Positions 8,139 through 17,496 of a stretch of DNA of 64,000 nucleotides are shown here, one piece after another. Positions within the stretch are counted from its first letter, which is position 1; every line of letters begins with the position of its first letter. The notes under the pieces were generated by a model. The model did not search any database. It was not told the origin of the DNA and saw nothing but the letters and a program-made list of their open reading frames with translations. The translations under genes and the position numbers were made by a program. Origin of the DNA: Clostridiales bacterium (lineage in GTDB: Bacteria; Bacillota; Clostridia; Christensenellales; Aristaeellaceae); NCBI GenBank assembly GCA_015056085.1, contig SVHA01000003.1, positions 1 through 64,000 on the forward strand, written 5' to 3'.

Positions 8139-9248
8139 ATGAAAGTTGTGCTCAAGAACCTCACCAAGATCTTCCCCAGCCGCAGCAAGAAGGCGGGCGA
8201 AGAAGTCGTCGCCGTGAACAATTTCAACTTTGAAATTCCCGACGGCAAGCTCATCGGCCTGCTGGGCCCCTCCGGCTGCGGCAAGTCCACCACGCTGTAC
8301 ATGATCTCCGGCCTGCAGAAGCCCTCCAGCGGCCAGATCTTCTTCGGCGAAGAAGACGTGACCGAACTGAGCACGGAAAACCGCGGCATCGGTCTGGTGT
8401 TCCAGAACTACGCCCTGTATCCCCACATGACGGTGAAGCAGAACATCCTCTTCCCCCTGCAGAACCTCAGGGGCAAGGACAAGATGTCCAAGGAAGCCAT
8501 GCTGGAGCGTGCCTATGAAGCCGCCCGCCTGGTGCAGATCGAAGAACTGATGGAGCGCAAGCCCTCCGAGCTTTCCGGCGGACAGCAGCAGCGTGTGGCC
8601 ATCGCCCGCGCCCTGGTCAAGATGCCCCAGGTGCTCCTGCTGGACGAGCCCCTCTCCAACCTCGACGCCCGCCTGCGCCTGCAGACCCGCGAGGAAATCC
8701 GCCGCATCCAGAAGGAAACCAAAATCACCACCATTTTTGTTACCCATGACCAGGAAGAGGCCATGTCCATTTCCGATATGATCGTGGTGATGAAGTTGGG
8801 CGTGGTGCAGCAGATCGGCGCCCCCCAGGATGTGTATGACAATCCCGCCAACCTGTTTGTTGCCAAGTTCCTGGGCACGCCGCCCATCAACGTGTTTGAG
8901 GGCTGTGTCAAGGAAGGCAAGCTGTACATCGGCGATGACTGCGTGATGGACGTTGCCGGCGCCGAAGACCAGGAAGTGTACGTGGGCGTGCGCCCCGAAG
9001 GCTTCGTGGTGGATGAAAACGGCCCGATGCACTGCGTGCCCACCAACCTGGAAGTCATGGGCCGTGACGTGAGCGTTGTGGCAACCCACGCCGCCTCCGT
9101 CAATCCCCAGGTGCGCTCCATCATCAACAGTGACATCAACGTCCGCTCCTGCATGGAAAGCGGCGAGATCCGCTACACCCTCAAGTCCCACAAGACCTTC
9201 GTCTTCAACAAGGAAACTGAAGAACGCGTGTACTTTGAGGTGAAGTAA
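8139..9248 (+). CDS. CUT1-type ABC importer ATPase (MsmK/UgpC/MalK-like)
   Basis: Energy-coupling ATPase of 369 residues. Walker A GPSGCGKST is at 43-51, the Q-loop at VFQNYALYPHMTV, the signature at LSGGQQQR, Walker B and D-loop at LLLDEPLSNLDARL, and the switch His in VTHDQEEA. The C-terminal third is a TOBE-type regulatory region (YVGVRPEGF). These traits mark the MalK/UgpC/MsmK branch. It is directly followed by two permeases and a binding protein, so the importer is complete. It could serve only this importer or several, as MsmK does elsewhere. Confidence 0.92.
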   Translation: MKVVLKNLTKIFPSRSKKAGEEVVAVNNFNFEIPDGKLIGLLGPSGCGKSTTLYMISGLQKPSSGQIFFGEEDVTELSTENRGIGLVFQNYALYPHMTVKQNILFPLQNLRGKDKMSKEAMLERAYEAARLVQIEELMERKPSELSGGQQQRVAIARALVKMPQVLLLDEPLSNLDARLRLQTREEIRRIQKETKITTIFVTHDQEEAMSISDMIVVMKLGVVQQIGAPQDVYDNPANLFVAKFLGTPPINVFEGCVKEGKLYIGDDCVMDVAGAEDQEVYVGVRPEGFVVDENGPMHCVPTNLEVMGRDVSVVATHAASVNPQVRSIINSDINVRSCMESGEIRYTLKSHKTFVFNKETEERVYFEVK

Positions 9249-9249
9249 G

Positions 9250-10188
9250 ATGGTAGAAAGCAAGCATCAATGGAAAGCCTGGCTGTATCTGGCACCAGCC
9301 ATCGTGCTGCTGCTGGTCTTTACCGTCTGGCCCATCATCAACACCGTCCGTCTGGCCTTCCTGGATGGCTACAACAGCCTGGCCAATGTGGGCGGACAGA
9401 CCTTCACCTTCGGCGTGAAGAACTTCCTGGACGTGGTCAACAGCACTGACTTCTTCAAATGCCTCAAAAATACCATGCTGCTGTGCGTCCTCACCGTGCC
9501 GATTTCCACCCTGCTGGCACTGCTGATCGCTGTGGCCCTCAACTCCATCAAGCCCCTGCAAAAGGTGCTGCAGACCATCTTCTTCCTGCCCTATGTGACC
9601 AACTCCATCGCCATCGGCATGGTGTTCGCCGCCATGTTCAACATCATCGGCACGCCCCATATCGAGCGCCTGATTCAGTCCAAGGGCATCGTGAACAACA
9701 TCATCGAAGCCTTTGGCGGCACCCACATCAACTGGATCAACCAGGGCAGTGAATACTGGGCCAACATCGTGGTGATGGTGTTCTACATCGTGTGGAATGC
9801 CCTGCCCTTCAAGATTCTGGTGCTGCTGGGCGGCCTGCAGAGCATCAACAAGCAGTATTACGATGCGGCCAAGGTGGACTCCACGCCCCGCTGGCGTGTG
9901 TTCTCAAAGATCACCGTGCCGCTGCTCTCCCCCATGATCGCCTATGTGGTCATCACAGGTTTCATCGGCGGATTCAAGGAATACACCAGCATCGTGGGTG
10001 TGTTCGGCGCCAAGATGGGACCGGCCCACGACCCGGGACGCCTCAACACCATTGTCGGCATGATTTACGATGCACTGCCCCAATCCAACTACGGCTATGC
10101 CAGCGCAGCTGCCCTGATCCTCTTCGGCATCATCTTCGTGGTGACGATGATCAATATGCAGGTCAGCAAGAAGCGCGTGCATTATTAA
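9250..10188 (+). CDS. CUT1 ABC importer permease (UgpA/MalF-like)
   Basis: Permease of 312 residues with about six helices. It begins with the typical KAWLYLAPAIVLLLVFTVWPI segment. The coupling-helix (EAA) motif reads YYDAAKVDSTPRWRVFSKITVPLLSP near 200-225. It starts 1 bp after the ATPase stop, and its ribosome-binding site (GAGGTGAAG) lies inside the end of the ATPase gene, giving tight coupling. Substrate is probably a sugar or glycerophospho-compound by family, not determined here. Confidence 0.92.
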   Translation: MVESKHQWKAWLYLAPAIVLLLVFTVWPIINTVRLAFLDGYNSLANVGGQTFTFGVKNFLDVVNSTDFFKCLKNTMLLCVLTVPISTLLALLIAVALNSIKPLQKVLQTIFFLPYVTNSIAIGMVFAAMFNIIGTPHIERLIQSKGIVNNIIEAFGGTHINWINQGSEYWANIVVMVFYIVWNALPFKILVLLGGLQSINKQYYDAAKVDSTPRWRVFSKITVPLLSPMIAYVVITGFIGGFKEYTSIVGVFGAKMGPAHDPGRLNTIVGMIYDALPQSNYGYASAAALILFGIIFVVTMINMQVSKKRVHY

Positions 10189-10198
10189 GAGGTGCAGT

Positions 10199-11092
10199 AT
10201 GTCTGAAAACAAGATGAAAGTCATGAATGCCCGGGATATGGGCCGCGTCAGGGCGCTGCAATCCATCACCAAACCGCTGGTGATTGCCGGCACCTACGCT
10301 TTCCTGCTGCTGATGGCGCTGATCGTCCTGTTCCCCTTCTACTGGATGATCATCTCCTCCCTGAAGTCCCTGGCGGAATACAAGATGTCCGTCCCCACCT
10401 TCTGGCCCCTGCAGATCGTGCTGCAGAACTATCTGGACGCCTTCACCACCGCCAAGCTGGGCCGCCTGTTCCTGAACACGGCGTATGTGGGCCTGATGTC
10501 CACCCTGCTGAGCCTGGTCATCACCGTCCTGACGGCCTTCGCCTTTGCCCGCCTGGAATTCAAGGGCAAGAACGCCCTGTTTGCGGCGCTGCTGGCCACG
10601 ATGATGATCCCCGGCGAACTGTTCACCATTACCAACTATCAGACCATTTACATCTTTGGCTGGCAGAAGACCTTCACCGTGCTGATCGTGCCTTTCCTGG
10701 TGAGTGTCTTCTACATCTACCTCCTGCGTCAGAACTTCCTGCAGATTCCCAATGAACTGTATCTGGCCGCCAAGGTGGACGGCACCAGCGATTTCAAGTA
10801 TCTGTGGAAGGTCATGGTGCCCCTGGCGCTGCCTACGCTGATCTCCATCACCATCCTCAAAATGATGGGTGCGTGGAACTCCTACGTCTGGCCCCGGCTG
10901 GTCGCCAACGATGACGCCCACGCCATGATCACCAACGGTTTGCGCAACGCCTTCACCGATACCTCCGGCAACGTCAACTATCCCGTGCAGATGGCCGCCG
11001 TTGCCATTGTCTCCGCTCCCCTGTTCCTGGTCTTCATTTTCCTGCGCAAGTACATCATGAGTGGTGTCAGCCGCAGCGGTATCAAGGGTTAA
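10199..11092 (+). CDS. CUT1 ABC importer permease (UgpE/MalG-like)
   Basis: Second permease of the pair, 297 residues. It has a first helix FLLLMALIVLFPFYWMIISSLK, an EAA motif LYLAAKVDGTSDFKYLWKVMVPLALP near 183-208, and the ILKMMGAWNSYVWP segment typical of MalG/UgpE. AGAGGTGCAG precedes the ATG. Ten bp separate it from the first permease. A small inverted repeat at 11104-11120 follows it. Confidence 0.92.
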   Translation: MSENKMKVMNARDMGRVRALQSITKPLVIAGTYAFLLLMALIVLFPFYWMIISSLKSLAEYKMSVPTFWPLQIVLQNYLDAFTTAKLGRLFLNTAYVGLMSTLLSLVITVLTAFAFARLEFKGKNALFAALLATMMIPGELFTITNYQTIYIFGWQKTFTVLIVPFLVSVFYIYLLRQNFLQIPNELYLAAKVDGTSDFKYLWKVMVPLALPTLISITILKMMGAWNSYVWPRLVANDDAHAMITNGLRNAFTDTSGNVNYPVQMAAVAIVSAPLFLVFIFLRKYIMSGVSRSGIKG

Positions 11093-11103
11093 TCTGGTTC
11101 CTT

Positions 11104-11120
11104 GGTCGTGTCAAGCGACC
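11104..11120 (+). other. Intercistronic hairpin before binding-protein gene
   Basis: GGTCG, 7-nt loop, CGACC. Short stem between the permease and binding-protein genes. Such hairpins often protect or tune expression of the downstream binding protein; here it is weak. Confidence 0.3.
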
Positions 11121-11165
11121 TGAACATACATCATCTCAATTCATTAAGGAAGGAAGGATACCAAC

Positions 11166-12911
11166 ATGAAAAAGCTGTTTGCCCTGCTGGCTCTGCTGCT
11201 GGCTCTGGTCATGGCGACCACCGCCTGCACCACGCCCGTCTCTGAGCAGCCCACCGAAGTCCCCGTCGTCGTGACCGACGCTCCCACCGAGGCTCCCACT
11301 GAGGTCCCCACTGAGGTCCCCACCGAAGTGCCCACCGAAGAGCCCGTCGTTGAAGAGCCCGTCGTCGAAGAGCCCGTCGTCGAAGAGCCTGTCGTCGAAG
11401 AGCCCGTCGTCGAAGAGCCCGTCGTCGAAGAGCCCGTCGTCGAAGAGCCCGTCGTTGAAGAGCCCGTCGTCGAAGAGCCCGTCGTCGAAGAGCCCGTCGT
11501 CGAAGAGCCCGTCGTCGAAGAGCCTGTCGTCGAAGAGCCCGTCGTTGAAGAGCCTGTCGTCGAAGAGCCCGTCGTCGAAGAGCCTGTCGTCGAAGAGCCC
11601 GTCGTCGAAGAGCCCGTCGCTGAAGAGCCCGCTGCTCCCGCCATCTCCTACAATGGCGAGCCTGTCACCATCGTGTTCTACCACACCATGGGCGACAACC
11701 TGCTGGCCGTGCTGAACGACTACATTGCTGAGTTCAACGCCATCTATCCCAACATCACCGTCGAGCACAGCAAGATCGGCGGCTACGATGACGTCCGCGA
11801 TCAGATCGCTACCGAGCTGACCGTCGGCGACCATCCCAACATCGCCTACTGCTATCCCGATCACGTGGCTCTGTACAACCTGACCAAGGGCGTCATGACC
11901 CTGGACGAGCTGATCGCTGATCCCACCATCGGCCTGACCGCCGAGCAGATCGCTGACTTCGTGCCCGGCTACTACGCCGAAGGCGTCCAGTTCGGCGATG
12001 GCAAGATGTACACCCTGCCCCTGTCCAAGTCCACCGAAGTGCTGTACTACAACAAGACCTTCTTCGATGCCAACAACCTGTCCGTGCCCACCACCTGGGA
12101 CGAGATGGGCAAGCTCCTGGAAGACATCGTTGCCATCGACCCCACCTCCATTCCTCTGGGCTATGACTCTTCTGCCAACTGGTTCATCACCATGACCGAG
12201 CAGCAGCAGAGCCCCTACACCAGCGCCACCGAGCCCCACTTCCTGTTTGACTGCGATGAAAACAAGGCCTTCATCAAGCAGTTCCGTGACTGGTACCAGA
12301 ACGGCTACCTGACCACCCAGGATCTGTACGGCGCCTACACCTCCGGCCTGTTCACCTCCACCGACGGCACTGAAAGCTATATGTCCATCGGCTCCTCCGC
12401 CGGTGCGACCCATCAGCGTCCCCAGGCCGTCAACGGCGAATATCCCTTCGAAGTGGGCATCGCCACCATTCCCCAGGTCAACAAGGACCACCAGCGCGTG
12501 ATCTCCCAGGGTCCCAGCCTGTGCATCTTCGAGAAGGGCCCCGGCTACACCCAGGAAGAAATCGCCTCCTGGCTGTTCGTGAAGTACCTGACCACCACCG
12601 TGGAATTCCAGGCTGAATTCTCCATGGCTTCCGGCTATGTGCCCGTGCTCAAGTCCGTGGCTGACAACCCCGTCTACGCTGACTTCATCGCCAATGCTGA
12701 CGGCGGCGACAACATCGCTGCTCTGTCCGCCAAGGTCTGCCTGGAGCAGGCTGACTACTACTACACCTCTCCCGCCTTCAACGGTTCCTCCAAGGCCCGT
12801 GATGCTGTGGGCGAGCTGCTGAACAAGTGCATTGCCGAGCTGGACACCGGCGATCTGGACGAGTTCCTGAACAAGGCCTTCGCCGACGCCATCGCCGATT
12901 GCCAGAAGTAA
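11166..12911 (+). CDS. ABC importer solute-binding lipoprotein with long PVVEE repeat linker
   Basis: Family 1 (UgpB/MalE-like) binding protein of 581 residues. A lipoprotein signal ends in the lipobox ATTAC (Cys near 21). Residues about 30-58 are PTEVPTE-type repeats, then residues about 60-154 consist of 18 consecutive PVVEE units and one PVAEE. The folded binding domain starts near ISYNGEPVTIVFYHTMGD and includes YNKTFFDANNLSVPTTWDEM. The acidic, proline-rich linker of roughly 125 residues is unusually long and probably lifts the binding domain away from the membrane through the wall. The strong site AAGGAAGG precedes the ATG. Confidence 0.92.
   Translation: MKKLFALLALLLALVMATTACTTPVSEQPTEVPVVVTDAPTEAPTEVPTEVPTEVPTEEPVVEEPVVEEPVVEEPVVEEPVVEEPVVEEPVVEEPVVEEPVVEEPVVEEPVVEEPVVEEPVVEEPVVEEPVVEEPVVEEPVVEEPVVEEPVAEEPAAPAISYNGEPVTIVFYHTMGDNLLAVLNDYIAEFNAIYPNITVEHSKIGGYDDVRDQIATELTVGDHPNIAYCYPDHVALYNLTKGVMTLDELIADPTIGLTAEQIADFVPGYYAEGVQFGDGKMYTLPLSKSTEVLYYNKTFFDANNLSVPTTWDEMGKLLEDIVAIDPTSIPLGYDSSANWFITMTEQQQSPYTSATEPHFLFDCDENKAFIKQFRDWYQNGYLTTQDLYGAYTSGLFTSTDGTESYMSIGSSAGATHQRPQAVNGEYPFEVGIATIPQVNKDHQRVISQGPSLCIFEKGPGYTQEEIASWLFVKYLTTTVEFQAEFSMASGYVPVLKSVADNPVYADFIANADGGDNIAALSAKVCLEQADYYYTSPAFNGSSKARDAVGELLNKCIAELDTGDLDEFLNKAFADAIADCQK
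11343..11627 (+). repeat. 15-bp coding tandem repeat (19 units)
   Basis: Nineteen in-frame units of the type CCCGTCGTCGAAGAG encode PVVEE; the last is PVAEE. Units differ only at synonymous third positions (CCC/CCT, GTC, GAA) except the last, so the array is both young and held in frame. Confidence 0.95.
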
Positions 12912-12934
12912 TTTTTGCATAAGCACACTGAATC

Positions 12935-14260
12935 ATGAAGATGCATCGTAAAACGCATCCCCTGCTGCGCCTGCTGGCGTGTGCGCTGGTCCTCTGCCTC
13001 GCCCTTGGTCAGGGTTTTGCCCTGGCCGGGGAGGAGGAGGCAGTGGACTACGCCTCCCAGCTCAAACTGCAGCTTCTCTCCAACACCGCCAAGACCGAAG
13101 CGACTGTCAAGACCTTCGTGGATGGCGACACCGTCCATTTCCATGTGCCTGAAACGGTGGCGGAAAACGGTGTGCTCAAGGGCCGTTTCCTGGCCCTGGA
13201 CACCCCTGAATCCACCGGCAGAATCGAGGAATACGGCAAGGCCGCTTCCCGATTCACCAAGGAAAAACTCTCCGCCGCCACTTCCATCATGCTGGAATCG
13301 GACAATGCCCTCTGGAATCCTGATTCCACCGGGGACAGATACCTGGTCTGGGTGTGGTACAAGACCGCCGACATGACGGAATACCGCAACCTGAACCTGG
13401 AGATTCTGCAAAACGGTCTGGCAGTTGCCAGTTCCACCCAGCAGAATCGCTACGGCGACACCTGCATGGCGGCCCTGACGCAGGCCCGCAAACTCAAACT
13501 GAACGTCTTTTCCGGCCAGCCCGACCCGGACTTCTACTACGGTTCTGCCGTGGAACTGACTCTCAAGGAGTTGCGCACCAATCCGGAAAAGTACAACGGT
13601 ATCAAGGTCGCCTTTAACGGCGTCATCACCACCAACTACAACAACACCGCTTACATCGAAGCCTACGATGCTGAAACCGGCATGTACAACGGTCTGAGCA
13701 TCTACTACGGCTTTGGTCTGAACGGATCCGGGCTCAAAATCCTCACCATCGGCAACGAGTGCCGCATCGTGGGTACCATGCAGTACTACGAAACCGGCGG
13801 CACCTGGCAGGTCTCCGGCCTGTCCTACCGTGCCATGAGGCCCACTGATCCCGACAACATCCAGAAACTCAGCGAAGGCCATTCCCCCGCCTACGCCCTC
13901 ACCTCGGCTGAAACCTTCGCCACCGGCAAGGTATCTGTCACCATGGAGGACACGGTGCAGGAGTTTGACTGGGCTGAACTGGCTCTGGGCACTTCCATCG
14001 CCATGAACGGTCTCACTGTCAAGGATGCCTACATCACTGACAATGAGGACAGTTCTTCCTACGGCGCCTTCACCCTTGTGTGTGAAGCAGATGGCCACAC
14101 CGTTGCGGTGCGCACCATTCCCCTCAGGGACGCCGAAGGAAACCTGTTGACCCCCGACGCTTACATGGGCAAAACCATTGACGTCAAGGGCATCGTTGAT
14201 TACTTCGATGGAAACTACCAGATCAAGGTTTTTACTGCGGATTCCATTTCTGTTCACTAA
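12935..14260 (+). CDS. Secreted SNase-like nuclease with OB-fold domains
   Basis: Exported protein of 441 residues with signal peptide (about 1-31, cut after ALA). Residues about 55-170 resemble a staphylococcal-nuclease (TNase) domain: TVKTFVDGDTVHF gives the first metal Asp, LKGRFLALDTPES gives the Arg and the D-T-P-E catalytic stretch, and GDRYLVWVWYK supplies the later Arg. Two OB-like beta segments follow (NGIKVAFNGVITTNYNNTAYIEAY and MGKTIDVKGIVDYFDGNYQIKVF). It begins 23 bp after the binding-protein gene with only a poor ribosome-binding site, so it may be translated by coupling. Nucleic-acid hydrolysis outside the cell is inferred from the family. Confidence 0.8.
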   Translation: MKMHRKTHPLLRLLACALVLCLALGQGFALAGEEEAVDYASQLKLQLLSNTAKTEATVKTFVDGDTVHFHVPETVAENGVLKGRFLALDTPESTGRIEEYGKAASRFTKEKLSAATSIMLESDNALWNPDSTGDRYLVWVWYKTADMTEYRNLNLEILQNGLAVASSTQQNRYGDTCMAALTQARKLKLNVFSGQPDPDFYYGSAVELTLKELRTNPEKYNGIKVAFNGVITTNYNNTAYIEAYDAETGMYNGLSIYYGFGLNGSGLKILTIGNECRIVGTMQYYETGGTWQVSGLSYRAMRPTDPDNIQKLSEGHSPAYALTSAETFATGKVSVTMEDTVQEFDWAELALGTSIAMNGLTVKDAYITDNEDSSSYGAFTLVCEADGHTVAVRTIPLRDAEGNLLTPDAYMGKTIDVKGIVDYFDGNYQIKVFTADSISVH

Positions 14261-14293
14261 TCAACCGTAACATAAGGATAAGGAGCGTTTGAT

Positions 14294-15415
14294 ATGAAGA
14301 AGATCGTTGCTCTGGTTCTGGCGCTCACCCTGTGCGCCACCCTGCTTGCCGGCTTTGCGATGGCCGAAACCAACGCTGATCTGGCTGACGCCCGTGACTA
14401 CGTGGTGGGCATCTACGAAGGCAAGCCCACCGCTACCCCCGTGGACTACACCGTGATCGGCCGCGTGTACTTCCCCGCTACCGGCCTGACCTTCAACATC
14501 GACTGGACCGTGGACAATGAGGCCGTGAAACTGGTCAAGGCCGAAGACGGCAAGACCTGGACCGTGGACGTTGACGACCGCAATCCCAAGGAAGTCACCT
14601 ACACCCTGACCGCCACCCTGAAGGACGAAAACGGCAACACCGAATCCGCTTCCTTCACCCACACCGTGCCTGCCGCTCTGATCCTGACCACCCGTCAGGA
14701 CGTGCTGAATGCTGGCTATGCTCTGGAAAGCGGCGCTTCCCTGCCCATCCAGACCGCTCTGACCGGCGTCATCACCAAGATCGACACCCCCTACTCTGAG
14801 CAGTATGGCAACATTTCCATCATCATGGAAGTGGACGGCAACACCGAGCAGCCCATCATGGCCTATCGTCTCAAGGGCGAAGGCGCTGACAAGCTGGCCG
14901 TGGGCGACACCATCTGCGTGATGGGTACCCTCAAGAACTACAAGGGCACCATCGAGTTTGACGCTGGCTGCGTGCTGATGCCCGTGGACACCGACAGCTC
15001 CATCCGTGCTCTGCTGGACGCCTACACCCTGGAAGAAGGCGCTGCCGCTGTGGCCGCCTCCACCATCACCGGCGTCATCACCAAGATCGACAGCGCTTAC
15101 TCCGAGAAGTACGGTAACATCTCCGTCATCATCGAAGTGGCCGGCCTGACCGACTATCCCTTCATGTGCTATCGCCTGGCTGGCGAAGGCGCTGAGACCC
15201 TGGCTGTGGGCGACACCATCACCGCTACCGGCACCGCCAAGAACTACAAGGGCACCATCGAATTCGACGCTGGCTGCACCCTGGACGCTGTGGTGAAGCC
15301 CGTGGCTGAAGAGCCCGCTACCGAAGAGCCCGCTACCGAAGAGCCCGCTACCGAAGAGCCCGCTACCGAAGAGCCCGCTGCTGACGAAGTGGCTACCCCC
15401 GCTGACGCTGAGTAA
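14294..15415 (+). CDS. Secreted OB-fold repeat protein with PATEE tail
   Basis: Exported protein of 373 residues; the signal peptide ends AMA-ET. Residues about 35-125 look Ig-like (a bacterial aBig-type domain with the TFNIDWTVDNEAV pattern). Two near-identical OB-like repeats follow, each starting TGVITKID and ending with KNYKGTIEFDAGC (about 155-228 and 258-330). The tail carries four PATEE units and has no sorting motif. It shares the GVIT-type OB pattern with the preceding nuclease, so the two probably cooperate. Likely a nucleic-acid or ligand-binding accessory; not proven. AAGGAG precedes the ATG. Confidence 0.65.
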   Translation: MKKIVALVLALTLCATLLAGFAMAETNADLADARDYVVGIYEGKPTATPVDYTVIGRVYFPATGLTFNIDWTVDNEAVKLVKAEDGKTWTVDVDDRNPKEVTYTLTATLKDENGNTESASFTHTVPAALILTTRQDVLNAGYALESGASLPIQTALTGVITKIDTPYSEQYGNISIIMEVDGNTEQPIMAYRLKGEGADKLAVGDTICVMGTLKNYKGTIEFDAGCVLMPVDTDSSIRALLDAYTLEEGAAAVAASTITGVITKIDSAYSEKYGNISVIIEVAGLTDYPFMCYRLAGEGAETLAVGDTITATGTAKNYKGTIEFDAGCTLDAVVKPVAEEPATEEPATEEPATEEPATEEPAADEVATPADAE

Positions 15416-15430
15416 TCCTTCCCATCCTCT

Positions 15431-15463
15431 GCCCTGTCCGGTTCACTCCGGGCAGGGCTTTTT
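15431..15463 (+). terminator. Terminator of ABC importer/nuclease operon
   Basis: GCCCTGTCCGG, short loop, CCGGGCAGGGC, then TTTTT. Confidence 0.85.
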
Positions 15464-16776
15464 CGTGGGGCTTTCGTGGAACTCCGCCCGTCCAAAGGGC
15501 TTTGCCCTTTGGAAACCCAGCAGGGGCGCCGCCCCTGCACCCCGGTCGGGGGCGCTGCCCCCGACACCCCCGCAAGGGCCATTGGCCCTTGACCCATTAC
15601 CCCAAGCCCTGACGGGCTTGGGGGATTGTTATTATGTGGGTTTTTCCTTTCACAATGTTCTATTATGCGTGGTGAGGATTTCGCCCTCACGGGCGACCAA
15701 AGGGCTTTCCGATCGCCCTTTGGAAACCTTCGGGCCCCCTTCGGATGAAGGGATTTTAGCGTGCTTGTTGAGGAAACGGTTTTCGTTGTTCCGGTAAAAA
15801 CTACTTACAAGGATGCAGACCGAAGGGGTCCAGGGAGCGATCGGAAAGCCCCCTGGTTGCTCCGGCAAAACCGAGTAACAGGCATCAGACAAGTATCTCC
15901 ACAACAGTTCCGGCGTGCGGCGCACCGTCGCCGCACACGGACTCCATCGGAGCGACCCCGAAACGGGCCGCCCCCGCGAGGCGCTTGAGGGTAATTCAAC
16001 CCGATAACCCTTTTTGATAGGGGGAAAGGGGGGAGTCCAGAGGGGGTGTCTCCGGGTGGGATGAATTGAGACACCCCCTCTGGCCCTCTTTGGTTCTTTC
16101 TCAGGCCTGAGAAAGAACGCCTATCAAGCGCTATCCCTTGCAAGGTGGGGCTCTGCCCCACACCCCGCCAAAGGGCTTTCCGATCGCCCTTTGGAAACCT
16201 TCGGGCTCCCTCCGGATGGAGGGGTATTACCCTGTTTGTTGAGGGAACGGTTTTCATCGATTCGGGAAAGTCTACTTACAAGGATGCAGACCGAAGGGGT
16301 CCAGGGGAAACGAACTGCCCAGTGGGCAGTCGCCGAAGGCGAGTTTCCGGAGCGAAGCGGAGGCGGACCGATCGGAAAGCCCCCTGGTTGCTTCAGAGCA
16401 TACAAGCCAAATCCATCAGACTACCAAAAAACAAGAACACCCCGGAAATCCTTCAGGATTTCCGGGTGATGGGTCAAGGGCCAATGGCCCTTGCAGGGTG
16501 CAGGGGCGGCGCCCCTGCTGGGGTGCGGGGCAACGCCCCGCCGAAGGGTCAAGGGCCAATGGCCCTTGCGGGGTGCAGGGGCAGAGCCCCTGCCGGGGTG
16601 TGGGGCGGAGCCCCACAAAAGGGGTGCAGGGGCAGAGCCCCTGCCGGGGTGTGGGGCGGAGCCCCACAAAAGGGGTGTCGGGGGCGGCGCCCCCGACCGG
16701 GGTCCAGGGGCAGCGCCCCTGATGGGATTCCAAAGGGCAAAGCCCTTTGGTGAGGGTGTCGGGGGCGAAGCCCCTG
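15464..16776. repeat. Hairpin-rich repeat mosaic, locus 2
   Basis: No credible gene. From about 15485 to 16110 the modules of locus 1 occur in reverse-complement order, ending in the hairpin with 16-bp arms at about 16030-16085. From about 16150 modules run forward again. At 16300-16390 one GATCGGAAA hairpin carries an extra GC-rich insertion also seen near 27.9 and 57.55 kb. From 16435 to 16776 at least eight tandem palindromes follow, some as near-identical pairs (two copies of a GTGGGGC/GCCCCAC unit). The array ends exactly at the surE stop codon. Confidence 0.85.
16093..16118. repeat. 26-bp perfect palindrome
   Basis: A fully self-complementary 26-mer centred on CAGGCCTG with arms starting GTTCTTTCT. 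The same sequence occurs at 27605 and 28259 and in damaged form at 32179 and 32230, always next to the hairpin with 16-bp arms. Confidence 0.9.
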
Positions 16777-17496
16777 TCAAGACAGCCCCTTCAGTTCCTC
16801 ATACACATTCATGTCCGTGCGAATCAGGGTCAGCGGCGTGACAGAAATGTACCCGTGCATCACAGCATCGGTGTCCAGGGTGTCATCACCCTTGTCTTCA
16901 TAAATGCAGCGGCCCATGGGCATATACAGGTTCTGCCCCCGGGGCTCAAAGGCGTCGGTAAAGTACGGCCCGCCCTGATGGGTCACCCGGATGCCCTTTG
17001 CCTCAAGGGGAATGTTGATGTTGTATGCCAGATTCCTTTGAAGCAGCCTGTTTTCCTCAATGAACTGCCACACAGTCTCCAGATGCTCTCTGGCACTATC
17101 AAAGGACCGTGGATCCGTGGACACCGCCAATGCCGGAACGCCCAGCGCAGCGGCCTCAAAAGCCGCCCCCACCGTGCCGGAATACATGATGTCACTGCCG
17201 ATGTTGAAGCCCTTGTTCACGCCGGAAATCACCAGGTCGAATGTCTCTTCCAGCCCCAGCAGCGCAAACCGCACGCAGTCCGCCGGCGTGGAATCCACCG
17301 ACATAGCCTTCACGGCCCCTGGCATATCCACTGGGAGCACCTCAAAGGGGCGATGCAGCTCAATGCTGTGGCTCTTGCCGCTCTGTTCTTCCTTGGGGGC
17401 CACCACCGTCACCTCGCCGTGACGGCTGGCCCAATCAAGCAGCAGCCGCAGGCCCTCGCCCCGGATGCCGTCATCATTGGTCAGTGCAATCCTCAT
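16777..17496 (-). CDS. surE: 5'-nucleotidase SurE
   Basis: SurE-family metal-dependent nucleotidase of 239 residues, normal length. The N-terminal TNDDGI metal motif, the SGVNKGFNIGSDIMYSGTVGAA block near 93-114 and GYISVTPL near the C-terminus are all present. The family dephosphorylates nucleoside 5'- and 3'-monophosphates and short polyphosphates. It overlaps the upstream DHH phosphoesterase gene by 4 bp, so together they may recycle short RNAs and nucleotides. The TGA stop is immediately followed by the repeat array. Confidence 0.95.
   Translation of the reverse strand: MRIALTNDDGIRGEGLRLLLDWASRHGEVTVVAPKEEQSGKSHSIELHRPFEVLPVDMPGAVKAMSVDSTPADCVRFALLGLEETFDLVISGVNKGFNIGSDIMYSGTVGAAFEAAALGVPALAVSTDPRSFDSAREHLETVWQFIEENRLLQRNLAYNINIPLEAKGIRVTHQGGPYFTDAFEPRGQNLYMPMGRCIYEDKGDDTLDTDAVMHGYISVTPLTLIRTDMNVYEELKGLS

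Noticed and set aside
11144-11715. Ser/Lys- and Thr/Gly-repeat proteins in other frames of the PVVEE array
   Set aside because: They arise from reading the 15-bp tandem repeat out of frame.
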